DNA of 64,000 nucleotides. It comes from Oscillospiraceae bacterium. Lineage in GTDB: Bacteria; Bacillota; Clostridia; Oscillospirales; SIG627. Shown piece after piece: positions 8,011-15,813 of the stretch; the first letter of the stretch is position 1, and each line of letters starts with the position of its first letter. The DNA lies in contig JAYFRN010000007.1 in assembly GCA_034925865.1 (NCBI GenBank), forward strand, positions 1 through 64,000, written 5' to 3'. The position numbers and the translations under genes are program-made. Below the pieces are notes generated by a model, which saw only the letters and a program-made list of their open reading frames with translations, was not told the origin of the DNA and searched no databases.

Positions 8011-8577
8011 CAAATTAATCTTTTCAATTTCAACACAGGCGTTTTCTTCAAATGACATTTTCACAACCCAAGGCAGGATATTGACCATCGACATAAAATC
8101 CTCAAAACCGTATGTATGGTCATAGTAATTTATAATTGTTGATAATGCTGTGCCGTGTGTTCCGATTACTATGCACTTGTCCTTATACTTATTCAAGATT
8201 TCATTCAATGCCACTATGTTTCTATGCTGTACCTCGGAAAGGCATTCGCCGTCAGAGAACGTATAATTAAAATCTGCCCATTGCCGCTCCATAAATGAAG
8301 TAAATTCTATATTTTCTTTACCCATATTACTATCACTTTTACGTTCACGGAAATCTTCAATGGCTTCTATACGAAATCTATTTTTCTCCGCAAAATTTGC
8401 AATAGTATCCACGGCACGTTTGAATGGACTGGAAAAAATGGCATCAACGCTTTTATTTTGCAAAAATTCTGTCACCAAGACACGGTCAGCCATCCCTTTT
8501 TCTGTGAGCGGTCTGATTCGACCGTCACGAACGGAATTATCCGATTGCGCGTGTCTGATAAAATATACTGTTGTCAT
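7999..8577 (-). CDS. Histidine phosphatase family protein (phosphoglycerate-mutase-like)
   Basis: 192 aa. The catalytic RHAQ (8-11, nucleophile His9; Gln replaces the commoner Gly/Glu) and the second active-site His141 in GTHGTALS are both present, with Arg53 in SPFKRA as the phosphate-pocket arginine. The family removes phosphate from diverse metabolites through a phosphohistidine intermediate; the substrate cannot be told. A GGTGAAGAG sequence lies before the ATG. It is part of the A+T-rich islet between the APH and GNAT genes, each separately spaced by 110-180 bp. Confidence 0.87.
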   Translation of the reverse strand: MTTVYFIRHAQSDNSVRDGRIRPLTEKGMADRVLVTEFLQNKSVDAIFSSPFKRAVDTIANFAEKNRFRIEAIEDFRERKSDSNMGKENIEFTSFMERQWADFNYTFSDGECLSEVQHRNIVALNEILNKYKDKCIVIGTHGTALSTIINYYDHTYGFEDFMSMVNILPWVVKMSFEENACVEIEKINLFAV

Positions 8578-8687
8578 AAACTCTTCACCACTTAATATAA
8601 ATTATTAATCACGTTTTCATAATGTGATGAAATCGCATTTATCTCTGTATCAATAGTTTTTCCGCATTCTGATAACGGTTGTATTCA

Positions 8688-9191
8688 TTAAAGATATTTA
8701 AATAAATATATCTGCGCCACATCATCTTTTCCATTTACACAAGGATGAAATCCAACTGGCGAAAACCCGTTACGAATATAAAACGTTAATGCTCTCCTGT
8801 CGTCTGGGTCGTCGGGTGTATCTGTATATAAGCATTCAGCACCACAATCACGCAAATATTTTTCCGCTTCTTGGCATAATAATTTGCCATAACCCTTACT
8901 TCTAAATTGCTCTTTCACTTCAAACATACAAATGGTTGCTTTTTTACCAAAGCAAGCTACTTTTTCAAGTCCTTTATCGTATAAAAGATAAATAAATCCA
9001 ATAGGATTATCATCATCGGAATATAGACACAATGCCTTACCTCCACATAAAAATAAATTTGAAACAAACCTCTTTAACCAATCAACATGTTGTGGATTAT
9101 TTTCATCATAATGGTCACCGCATTGTACGTCGGATATTTCAAATAAAAATGTATTATAGAATGTATTTTCATCCAAAAATTTAAATTGCAT
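8688..9191 (-). CDS. GNAT family N-acetyltransferase
   Basis: 167 aa. The acetyl-CoA binding motif A is visible as MFEVKEQFRSKGYGKLLCQEAEKYL (R/Q-x-x-G-x-G/A), followed by ALTFYIRNGFSPVGFHP, the typical motif B ending in a beta strand. It acetylates an amino group on an unknown substrate. GAGGTGA is the RBS. Fourth gene of the A+T-rich islet and its upstream end; a partial palindromic repeat lies just beyond. Confidence 0.87.
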   Translation of the reverse strand: MQFKFLDENTFYNTFLFEISDVQCGDHYDENNPQHVDWLKRFVSNLFLCGGKALCLYSDDDNPIGFIYLLYDKGLEKVACFGKKATICMFEVKEQFRSKGYGKLLCQEAEKYLRDCGAECLYTDTPDDPDDRRALTFYIRNGFSPVGFHPCVNGKDDVAQIYLFKYL

Positions 9192-9251
9192 ATTTTAATT
9201 CACCTCATTTAACAAAAATTATTTTTATTGTTTATTTGTAAGCAGATTATG

Positions 9252-9346
9252 TAAGCGGTAATTATTTAATTGCCGTTTAATAATCGCTGATGGTAATTCC
9301 ATATTTATACTCGTTTTGCGTTAAACAGATTAAATGCCGAGTTATT
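9252..9346 (+). repeat. Palindromic intergenic repeat, arms only (copy d)
   Basis: GTAAGCGGTAATTATTTAAT followed by TGCCGTTTAATAATCG at 9252-9287, and TTAAATGCCGAGTTATTAAA at 9329-9348. The two arm types of the family are present but the central AGAGAGAAAA hairpin is missing. It forms the right edge of the A+T-rich islet. Confidence 0.65.
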
Positions 9347-9371
9347 AAAGGACCCTTTTAAAGGGTCCTTT
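9347..9371 (-). terminator. Terminator-like hairpin after ybjQ
   Basis: AAAGGACCCTT (9347-9357) pairs perfectly with AAGGGTCCTTT (9361-9371). It lies 9 bp past the stop of the minus-strand YbjQ-type gene. T-rich flanks on both strands make a bidirectional role possible. Confidence 0.65.
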
Positions 9372-9379
9372 ATTTTGCC

Positions 9380-9691
9380 TTATTGGAATTTAACCGCCGT
9401 GCCGTAAGCGACGACCTCCGCGGCCCCCTGCATTATAGATGAGGAAACATATCGGACACCGACAATTGCATCAGCGCCCAAAGCGCCGGCTTCATCTACC
9501 ATACGCTTGGTTGCCAGAGCCCTGGCTTCATTCATCATCTCTGTGTACGACACAATTTCGCCTCCTACAAGCGTTTTTAAGCCCGCCATAAAGTCCTTGC
9601 CGAAATTCTTAGACTGGACAATTCCGCCCTTGACCATGCCGAGAGGAACGCAAGTTTTTCCGGGGATAGATTCAACGGTGACAATAAGCAT
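9380..9691 (-). CDS. YbjQ/UPF0145 family heavy-metal-binding-domain protein
   Basis: 103 aa, a complete YbjQ (DUF74) domain: VTVESIPGKTCVPLGMVKGG at the N-terminus, an EARALATKRMVDEAGALGADAIVGVRY helix-strand, and a C-terminal EVVAYGTAVKF. The family forms pentameric rings; the molecular function is not established. ATG 9691 is chosen over one 18 bp upstream because GAAGGAG falls between them at proper spacing, and homologues start with this strand. Not clearly linked to its neighbours. Confidence 0.85.
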   Translation of the reverse strand: MLIVTVESIPGKTCVPLGMVKGGIVQSKNFGKDFMAGLKTLVGGEIVSYTEMMNEARALATKRMVDEAGALGADAIVGVRYVSSSIMQGAAEVVAYGTAVKFQ

Positions 9692-9740
9692 ATATTTTAT
9701 CTCCTTCAATAAAAATTTTCAGATGTGATCTGATTTTTGC

Positions 9741-10544
9741 TCAGAATCCCTTTGACAGGGCGTCTTCCGCCGCGTCCTTGGGTATGACCATAACGGGAAA
9801 TATCTTTTTCAGAAGCAGAGAAACGACAACGGCGGCGACGGCGACGGCGAGGGTTATCGCTTCGCAGATCCATACGGAAATACCGCTTGAAAGAAAAAGA
9901 GGTATAACGAAATCTACCGCAAAATGTACACCGAAGCACAATGCGGCTCCTGTCCAGGTTCTTCCCATTACTATGAAATAAGAGAGAATTACAGATAGTG
10001 ATATCTGAAAAGCAAGCACGAATACTCTTTCAAGCCCGGCGGCAATAAATGATGAAGCGGGAGTATCGCGAAGCGCGGCGATAACGGAATCGTTTATAAG
10101 ATCGGATGCGGCTCCCGAATTAATCATAATGCTGATGACAAGATTATTTATATATGTCAGTCCGATCAGCGCAATCGATTCTGCACCTCCGTGACCGAGA
10201 CCGCAGGCAAACGCGCAGTCAAAGCTCAGCCTGTCTTTAAGCAGCCCCTTCAGAATAAGAAGCCTGAACGCCGTTTCAATAAGCGCGGCCGTAAAAGCAA
10301 GAAAGATAAAATAAATCAGTTTGTTGCCTTTTACAAATTTGGCAAAGCTATCGGTCTTCCATAAAAGCTGCAGTATTGGAAGGCGTATCACAAACTGGGC
10401 AATTATAAATCCGGCGGCGCCTGCGATCACCGGAATTGAAACGCGTTTTCTTGTGCTTCCGAGCCATATCCAAATAGCTATAGGAAGGAGAATCGAAATG
10501 ACCAGCGTAAAGCAGATCGCGGCAATATTTGACGAGGATATCAA
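9741..10544 (-). CDS. YhfC-type intramembrane glutamic protease family protein
   Basis: About 267 aa with seven to eight hydrophobic segments. The motif CGLGHGGAESIAL (about 120-132) carries the GHG...E pattern of YhfC proteins, which are distantly related to CPBP/Rce1 glutamic proteases. An ATG at 10559 has no SD, but codons 2-3 after it read GGAGGG and are followed 7 bp later by TTG (10544), so initiation at that TTG is preferred; the longer form is possible. Target unknown. It stands alone, divergent from the ribokinase gene. Confidence 0.8.
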   Translation of the reverse strand: MISSSNIAAICFTLVISILLPIAIWIWLGSTRKRVSIPVIAGAAGFIIAQFVIRLPILQLLWKTDSFAKFVKGNKLIYFIFLAFTAALIETAFRLLILKGLLKDRLSFDCAFACGLGHGGAESIALIGLTYINNLVISIMINSGAASDLINDSVIAALRDTPASSFIAAGLERVFVLAFQISLSVILSYFIVMGRTWTGAALCFGVHFAVDFVIPLFLSSGISVWICEAITLAVAVAAVVVSLLLKKIFPVMVIPKDAAEDALSKGF

Positions 10545-10644
10545 TGTAAATCCCTCCATAATACAGTATGTTACTATTATATCATAATATCAGCATATAT
10601 CAATATGGTAAAGTCTTTCTCAATACTTTATTTTATCGCAAGGA

Positions 10645-10672
10645 TTGACTTATTTTTGAAATATTGTATAAT
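10645..10672 (+). promoter_or_regulatory. Sigma-A promoter of the ribokinase gene
   Basis: TTGACT (10645-10650), a 16-bp spacer, TATAAT (10667-10672). It starts a leader of about 130 nt ahead of the ATG at 10810; no riboswitch-like fold was recognised in that leader. Confidence 0.75.
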
Positions 10673-10809
10673 CATATTGTCATAAAAATATTTTTCTGTA
10701 TTGATTTACGGCTACTTTTATGCCGGATTTTTAAACAGAGCGATTTTATAAAAGCAGCTTTATTCCGCTGAGAATGCTATAAAAATACCAGAACAGGACG
10801 GTCAGACTA

Positions 10810-11736
10810 ATGAAATTTTTATGCTACGGCTCTTTGAATATCGACTATGTTTACAATGTCAACCAATTTGTGAAAGCCGGAGAAACAATACCGGCGTATC
10901 AGTTTGAAAAACACAGCGGTGGAAAAGGGCTTAATCAGGCGGTCGCGCTTGCAAAGGCAAACGGACGCTATTCAAATGTTGAGAATGTATATCTCGCCGG
11001 GAAAATAGCGCAGGACGGAGTTTTTCTCACAAAGGATCTGTCTTATTTCGGTGTTAAAACGGATTATATAAATATTTGCGGAGATAATAATATTCCCACC
11101 GGACACGCGATAATTCAGATTAATTCAGAGGGGAATAACTGCATAATCGTATACGGCGGCGTAAACATTTCAATCACAGAGGACGAAGCCAAAAAGGTTT
11201 TATCTGGCTTTACTAGGGGAGATTATATCTTCCTTCAGAACGAAATCAATAATATCCCGTATATAATAAGAAAAGCGCGGGAGAATCAAATGGTGATCGT
11301 CATGAATCCTTCGCCCGTCACAAAGGAGCTTCTTGAATGCTCGGAGCTGTCAATGGTCGACTGGTTCATACTCAACGAAACGGAAATATATGCTTTTACA
11401 GAGGAAAAAGACCCGGTAAGGGCAATGAAAAAGATGTATAAAAAATATCCGAAATCGCGTATTATCCTTACGCTCGGCGCGGACGGCTCGCGCTGTTATG
11501 ACGGCGAGGATTTTGTGACCTGTCAGGCGTTTCATGTGGATAAAACTGTCGACACAACCGGCGCGGGGGACGCATATGCCGGATATTTCTTCAATGGCAT
11601 CGCAAACAAAACATCAATTTTTGAAGCGATGAAGCGCGCTTCGCTTGCCGCGGGCGTAACGATCACCCGCAAGGGCGCCGCCGCCACCATACCCTGCACA
11701 GACGAGCTGTCCGGATTCGATATGGGTATCTTGTAG
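10810..11736 (+). CDS. PfkB family carbohydrate kinase (ribokinase-like)
   Basis: 308 aa. The N-terminal PfkB signature is HSGGKGLNQAVALAKA (about 36-51) and the C-terminal signature DTTGAGDAYAGYFFNG contains the GAGD anion hole with the catalytic Asp. The Asn-rich sugar-binding start (GSLNIDYVYNV) is ribokinase-like. It phosphorylates ribose or a related sugar with ATP; the exact sugar is inferred only at family level. Its own promoter is upstream. The TAG stop codon lies inside a 27-bp hairpin repeat, and no transporter is adjacent. Confidence 0.9.
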   Translation: MKFLCYGSLNIDYVYNVNQFVKAGETIPAYQFEKHSGGKGLNQAVALAKANGRYSNVENVYLAGKIAQDGVFLTKDLSYFGVKTDYINICGDNNIPTGHAIIQINSEGNNCIIVYGGVNISITEDEAKKVLSGFTRGDYIFLQNEINNIPYIIRKARENQMVIVMNPSPVTKELLECSELSMVDWFILNETEIYAFTEEKDPVRAMKKMYKKYPKSRIILTLGADGSRCYDGEDFVTCQAFHVDKTVDTTGAGDAYAGYFFNGIANKTSIFEAMKRASLAAGVTITRKGAAATIPCTDELSGFDMGIL

Positions 11737-11759
11737 GGACAACCCTTGCGGTTGTCCGC
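11733..11759 (+). repeat. 27-bp hairpin repeat, left copy flanking the CopZ-like gene
   Basis: Begins GTAGGGACAACCC and ends GGTTGTCCGC, and is itself an 8-bp-stem hairpin (GGACAACC / GGTTGTCC). It matches 12151-12177 perfectly in inverted orientation and overlaps the ribokinase stop codon. Confidence 0.9.
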
Positions 11760-11803
11760 CAGCGTTATGATAAATTATTTGTCAGAAAGTTTGAGAAAAA
11801 ATC

Positions 11804-12019
11804 ATGAAAAAGACTGTTGTTATAAAAGGGATGTCTTGCGCTCATTGTAAAATGCGAACCGAAAAGGCACTGAACGCCATAAAAGGCGTCAAAGCCGAGG
11901 TTTCTCTTGAAAAAGGGACAGCGACGGTGACGTTCGATCCTTCCGAAAGCGCGGTGAGCGATTCGGCACTTAAAGAAGCCGTCGAAGCGCTCGGATTCGA
12001 TGTGGTGTCGATAACGTAA
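11804..12019 (+). CDS. Heavy-metal-associated (CopZ-like) chaperone
   Basis: 71-aa single HMA domain with metal site MSCAHC (Cys12, Cys15) in loop 1, beta-alpha-beta-beta-alpha-beta layout, and length typical of CopZ. CopZ binds Cu(I) and passes it to CopA ATPases or CsoR; no such partner is in the window, so copper is an inference from the family. The ORF has a weak SD (TTTGAGAAAAA) and a terminator 7 bp after the stop. It lies between two perfectly inverted 27-bp repeats. Confidence 0.9.
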   Translation: MKKTVVIKGMSCAHCKMRTEKALNAIKGVKAEVSLEKGTATVTFDPSESAVSDSALKEAVEALGFDVVSIT

Positions 12020-12025
12020 AATAAT

Positions 12026-12064
12026 AAAAGGGAACGAAGAAGGATGATCTCTTCGCTCCCTTTT
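12026..12064 (+). terminator. Rho-independent terminator after the CopZ-like gene
   Basis: AAAAGGGAACGAAGA (12026-12040) pairs with TCTTCGCTCCCTTTT (12050-12064) with one mismatch; its T-rich 3' end continues as ATTTAT. Confidence 0.8.
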
Positions 12065-12082
12065 ATTTATAAAATTGATTGT

Positions 12083-12109
12083 GTAGGGTACGATGCCTTC
12101 ATCGTACCG
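12083..12109 (+). repeat. GTAGGG-hairpin repeat variant
   Basis: GTAGG followed by GTACGAT-loop-ATCGTAC-CG: the same layout (GTAGGG head, 8-bp stem, CG tail) as the repeats at 11733 and 12151 but with a different stem sequence, suggesting a family with compensatory stem changes. Confidence 0.6.
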
Positions 12110-12150
12110 TTATATGTTTATTTACATCGTTATAGCGGACAACCGCCGTA

Positions 12151-12177
12151 GCGGACAACCGCAAGGGTTGTCCCTAC
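12151..12177 (-). repeat. 27-bp hairpin repeat, right (inverted) copy
   Basis: Exact reverse complement of 11733-11759. A further partial copy (GCGGACAACC at 12135-12144) lies just to its left. It abuts the stop codon of the AGCS transporter gene. Confidence 0.9.
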
Positions 12178-12179
12178 GC

Positions 12180-13541
12180 TCACAATCCCGTTTTCCTATA
12201 TAATTTATCATTGAGCGCAAGAATCAATAGCGCGGAAAGGTTCGGCAACGCCATAAGCGCATTTAAAATATCGGCGAGGAAAAACGCATTCTTGGTCGTC
12301 ATAAGTGCTCCGACAAACAGAAGCGCGGAAAACGCGGCGTTAAATGCCTTTTTCCATCGACCGTTGCTTAAAAACGAAAAACATCTTTCGCCATAATAAT
12401 TCCAGCCGATTATTGAAGTGAACGCGAACAGCGCGAGGCATGATGAAAGCAGAAGCCGTCCCATTTCACCGAGAGTACCTGTAAACGCGAAAAGCGTCAC
12501 GTCAAAGCCGTAAAGCCCCTGTGTCCATGCCCCGGTTATGAGTACGCACAGTCCGGTAAGTGTGCATACGATAAAGGTGTCGAACAAAGTGCCGCTCATT
12601 GATACAAGACCCTGTTCTCCAGGTGTTGCCGAGCCCGCCGCCGCCGCAATAGGCGTGCTGCCGAGCCCGGCTTCGTTTGCGAATATTCCGCGGGTGATTC
12701 CTTTTGCCACGGCATCTCTGACCAGCGCGCCGCCGAAGCCGCCCGCCGCAGCCGCCGGAGTGAACGCGCTTTTAAATATCAATGAAAAAGCGGCGGGAAT
12801 AGCCTCACGATTCATGATAATAACCGCGACAGATGCAAGGATGTAAAGCCCGCCCATGACCGGCACCGCAGCCGCGGAAAACGCGCCGATTCTTTTTATA
12901 CCGCCGGAAAAAATGGCATATCCGGCCGCCGCAACGATCAGACCCGAGACGAGACGTACCGTCGGAACACATTCTCCGAATATATAAACGAAAGAGAGAC
13001 ATTTTTGATCAAATATGTTTTGCGCTGCAACAGCCACCGAATTTGACTGCGCGGCACATCCGATTCCGAAAAGCGCGGCGCATGCGCCGAAAAACGCGAA
13101 CAGCTTCGCTCCTGTACGCGCGGCACGCGAATCGGAAAACGCCTTTGATATATAAAAAAACGGACCTCCGATAATTTGTCCGCTTCTGGTTTCTCGGAAT
13201 TTGACCGCCAGAAAAGCTTCGGCGTATTTTACAGCCATGCCAAAAAACGCCGCGGCCCACATCCAGAAAAGCGCGCCGGGACCGCCGGTTGTGAGCGCGG
13301 CGGACACTCCGACGATATTACCGGTCCCTATGGTGGCGGAAAGTGAGGTGCAAAGCGCACGGAAAGGCGCGATTGCCGCTCCGTCTTTATCCGAAACAGA
13401 GCCGGAAGATCCGAAAGTAAGCTTAAGCCCGCACGCCAATCCGCGCATCTGAATAAAACGGGTGCGAAAAGAATATACCGCTCCGCAGATCAGTATAAGA
13501 GCCGCGAGCGGCAAAAAAATATATGATTCGGTGTTCGTCAT
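12180..13541 (-). CDS. Alanine/glycine:cation symporter (AGCS) family protein
   Basis: 453-aa polytopic membrane protein of the AlsT/DagA/AgcS family. The diagnostic GTGNIVGVSAALTTGGPGA (around residue 75-95) and the following WMWAAAFFGMAVKYAEAFLAV are intact, and about ten hydrophobic segments are visible. It imports alanine or glycine with Na+ or H+. ATG 13541 is chosen over a TTG at 13562, since CCGGAG stands 6 bp before it. Single gene, with the inverted 27-bp repeat directly downstream. Confidence 0.92.
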   Translation of the reverse strand: MTNTESYIFLPLAALILICGAVYSFRTRFIQMRGLACGLKLTFGSSGSVSDKDGAAIAPFRALCTSLSATIGTGNIVGVSAALTTGGPGALFWMWAAAFFGMAVKYAEAFLAVKFRETRSGQIIGGPFFYISKAFSDSRAARTGAKLFAFFGACAALFGIGCAAQSNSVAVAAQNIFDQKCLSFVYIFGECVPTVRLVSGLIVAAAGYAIFSGGIKRIGAFSAAAVPVMGGLYILASVAVIIMNREAIPAAFSLIFKSAFTPAAAAGGFGGALVRDAVAKGITRGIFANEAGLGSTPIAAAAGSATPGEQGLVSMSGTLFDTFIVCTLTGLCVLITGAWTQGLYGFDVTLFAFTGTLGEMGRLLLSSCLALFAFTSIIGWNYYGERCFSFLSNGRWKKAFNAAFSALLFVGALMTTKNAFFLADILNALMALPNLSALLILALNDKLYRKTGL

Positions 13542-13605
13542 TTCACGCTCCGGAACAGGCAAGTTTTTTATTTATTACAACTTATATTCCGATGCGCGGC
13601 AAATA

Positions 13606-14166
13606 TTACTTTTTCTGAAGATTCTGAGTGCTCTTTTTCACAAAAAGCTTCATTATCACCGTAAATATAGCCATCTTTACCGTGACAAAATCTTTTTCGC
13701 TGCTTTTCGCGTCAGCAACAGGGATCTCTCCTGAGATCAGCTCATTTATAACAGCGATGGCCTTTTCGGTTTCTTCACAGAATTTATCGTAAAGTTCTCC
13801 GACGCTGCGAGTTTTTAGATTGTGAGACATGAAGTCTCCAATCTCATTTATTGAGTATACCTGTTTTAAAGCGCAAATAATAAAAAGATACGCATAATGA
13901 TCCTTGCCGTATCGCTTTCTTTTCGGACGCGGAACGGCCTCGTGCTTCACATAGTTATTAATCATCGAAGCGGTTATTGGCGTTTCACATATTTTTCCGT
14001 CGCTTAAATACAGAACCGACAAATTCTTGTCGAGAATGCTGACGAGCTGGTCAATATATAGATCTATATCAGGCAGATCGCTGTATCTCGGAAATCTATG
14101 ATTCTTTATGGATGCATACCACGCGGCGACATCAGCCGATTTTTCTTTTTCAGCGATTTCAGACAT
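13606..14166 (-). CDS. DUF1836 domain-containing protein
   Basis: 186 aa. The central region (PITASMINNYVKHEAVPRPKRKRYGKDHYAYLFIICALKQVYSI) is the DUF1836 core: a MerR-like winged helix-turn-helix segment that suggests DNA binding. The family is widespread in Clostridia and Bacilli and of undetermined function. It lies next to but is not obviously coupled with the AGCS transporter gene. The promoter is probably within the A+T-rich repeat region just upstream (14167-14270). Confidence 0.85.
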   Translation of the reverse strand: MSEIAEKEKSADVAAWYASIKNHRFPRYSDLPDIDLYIDQLVSILDKNLSVLYLSDGKICETPITASMINNYVKHEAVPRPKRKRYGKDHYAYLFIICALKQVYSINEIGDFMSHNLKTRSVGELYDKFCEETEKAIAVINELISGEIPVADAKSSEKDFVTVKMAIFTVIMKLFVKKSTQNLQKK

Positions 14167-14206
14167 TTCATCGAATCCCTTCAGAGTAGTATTTATATTC
14201 GTTTTG

Positions 14207-14267
14207 TTAACTCGGTAATTAAATAATTACCGCAAGATAAAGATTATTTAATTGCCATTTTAATAAC
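14207..14267 (+). repeat. Palindromic intergenic repeat, short form (copy e)
   Basis: TTAACTCGGTAATTAAATAA then TTACCGC, followed by ATTATTTAATTGCCATTTTA; the arms face each other across a 9-bp spacer with the central hairpin missing. The 14167-14499 gap holds this repeat and the promoter at 14382-14410, and no gene was seen. Confidence 0.7.
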
Positions 14268-14381
14268 TATATTATACTTTTTGCGATTCTTTTTGTCAAT
14301 GAAATTTTCCGTGTCGAAGCATCATAATGACAAAACAGTCTTTTGATTATGTTATTTAATACGCATTATTTGAAATTCCCA

Positions 14382-14410
14382 TTGACTTTTTAACATAAAA
14401 ATTGTACAAT
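14382..14410 (+). promoter_or_regulatory. Sigma-A promoter of the DegT/Gfo operon
   Basis: TTGACT (14382-14387), a 17-bp spacer, TACAAT (14405-14410). It gives a leader of about 80 nt before ATG 14500, with GAAAGGA as the RBS. Confidence 0.75.
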
Positions 14411-14499
14411 TAAAGCGATAGTAATTCAAAGCAATTTTGCGAATATAAGACATTACGCAGAGTAAATATAACGGCTGAAAGCTGAAAGGATTTTAAATC

Positions 14500-15780
14500 A
14501 TGGCAGAAAAAAAAGATCTCGCAATGAATGGCGCCGGAATATCTGAAATCGGATTTCCGATGTGGCCTCAGTTTAATCCGGATACATATACGGACATTCT
14601 CGAGCCCTTGAAAACCGGAAAAGTTAATTATTGGACTGGTCATAAAGGGATGGAATTTGAAGAAGCCTGGGCAAAATGGATCGGCGCGAAGATGGCCATT
14701 TCCTGCACCAACGGAACCTCCGCGCTTCATATCGCAATATCATCGCTCGGCATCGGCCCCGGCGACGAGGTGATCGTTCCTTCATATTCGTTTATTGCTT
14801 CCTCCTTCGCTATTGTACAGGCCGGAGCAATCCCGGTTTTCTGCGATGTCACAGAGGATCACACCATTGATCCCGCCTGCATCGAAGCTCTCATTACCGA
14901 GCGCACGAGAGGTATCGTCGTAGTGCATCTGTACGGCATCATCGCCGATATGGGGCCGATACTCGCGATTGCGAAAAAGAACAATCTTAAGGTCATCGAA
15001 GATTGTGCGCAATGCTTCGGCGGCGAATACAACGGAATTAAATCAGGCATGATAGGCGATGTCGGCTGCTTCTCCTTCTGTCAGTCAAAGCACTTCACGA
15101 CCGGCGGGGAAGGCGGAATGGTCGTCACCAATAATGAGAATCTCGGCTGGGAATGCCGCAGCTTCCGCGACCACGGCTATGATGTAAAAAAGCGTATGAA
15201 CATGCTTGCACTGGAAGAAAAGCTCCCTTATATACACACAAGAATAGGCTTTAATTACAGAATGACCGAAATTCAGTCCGTGATCGGAATCAACGAGCTG
15301 AAGCGTTTCGATTCCTGGAATCTCAAACGCAGATTTGAATACGCGGCGATGTACGACAAGGCTTTTGCCGGCATGAAAGGCATTAAAAAACTGCCCGTAA
15401 ACACGGCAGAACGGAAGTGCTCGTACTGGTGGTATCCGATACTGATCGACCTTGATTCGCTTGACTGTCAGGCCGACACAATCCTCAAGGATCTTCTCGC
15501 CATTAAAATCCCCTGCTACGGCATACAGTGGCCCGAAGCATACGAAGAAAAGGCATATATTGAGCATAAGGGCTTCGGAGAGGCGAATTTTCCCTTCGAT
15601 TCCGAAGAATACACCGATCCGTCCGCTGTTGATTACGCGAAATACAAATGCCCCGTCGCTCACAAGCTGCGTTTTGAGACGGTCTGTCTTTTCCTTCATC
15701 CGTCGTGGGAAAAGATTCACATCGAACGCTGCATAGAGGGTCTTACGACCGTAATAAAGGCTCACCTTAAAAAAAAATAA
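14500..15780 (+). CDS. DegT/DnrJ/EryC1/StrS family PLP-dependent aminotransferase
   Basis: 426 aa. PLP site: Lys197 in FSFCQSKHFTTGGEGG forms the internal aldimine, with EDCAQ (167-171, Asp168) binding the pyridine nitrogen and the G-T-S-A-L cofactor pocket near 72-76. The family transaminates keto-sugars or scyllo-inosose. The sequence outside the motifs looks like the inosose/keto-sugar branch, but the substrate is not assigned. An oxidoreductase follows 33 bp later, so the pair could make an amino sugar or aminocyclitol: dehydrogenase first, aminotransferase second. No nucleotide-sugar or glycosyltransferase gene is beside it. Confidence 0.9.
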   Translation: MAEKKDLAMNGAGISEIGFPMWPQFNPDTYTDILEPLKTGKVNYWTGHKGMEFEEAWAKWIGAKMAISCTNGTSALHIAISSLGIGPGDEVIVPSYSFIASSFAIVQAGAIPVFCDVTEDHTIDPACIEALITERTRGIVVVHLYGIIADMGPILAIAKKNNLKVIEDCAQCFGGEYNGIKSGMIGDVGCFSFCQSKHFTTGGEGGMVVTNNENLGWECRSFRDHGYDVKKRMNMLALEEKLPYIHTRIGFNYRMTEIQSVIGINELKRFDSWNLKRRFEYAAMYDKAFAGMKGIKKLPVNTAERKCSYWWYPILIDLDSLDCQADTILKDLLAIKIPCYGIQWPEAYEEKAYIEHKGFGEANFPFDSEEYTDPSAVDYAKYKCPVAHKLRFETVCLFLHPSWEKIHIERCIEGLTTVIKAHLKKK

Positions 15781-15813
15781 TATAATAACCATAATTCGAA
15801 AGGAATTTTAGTA

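Noticed and set aside
14411..14499. Riboswitch or T-box in the DegT leader
   Set aside because: Leader of about 80 nt with no aptamer-like structure or T-box element recognised.
15085..15792. Minus-strand ORF of 235 codons
   Set aside because: Antisense to the DegT aminotransferase gene, which carries all PLP motifs.
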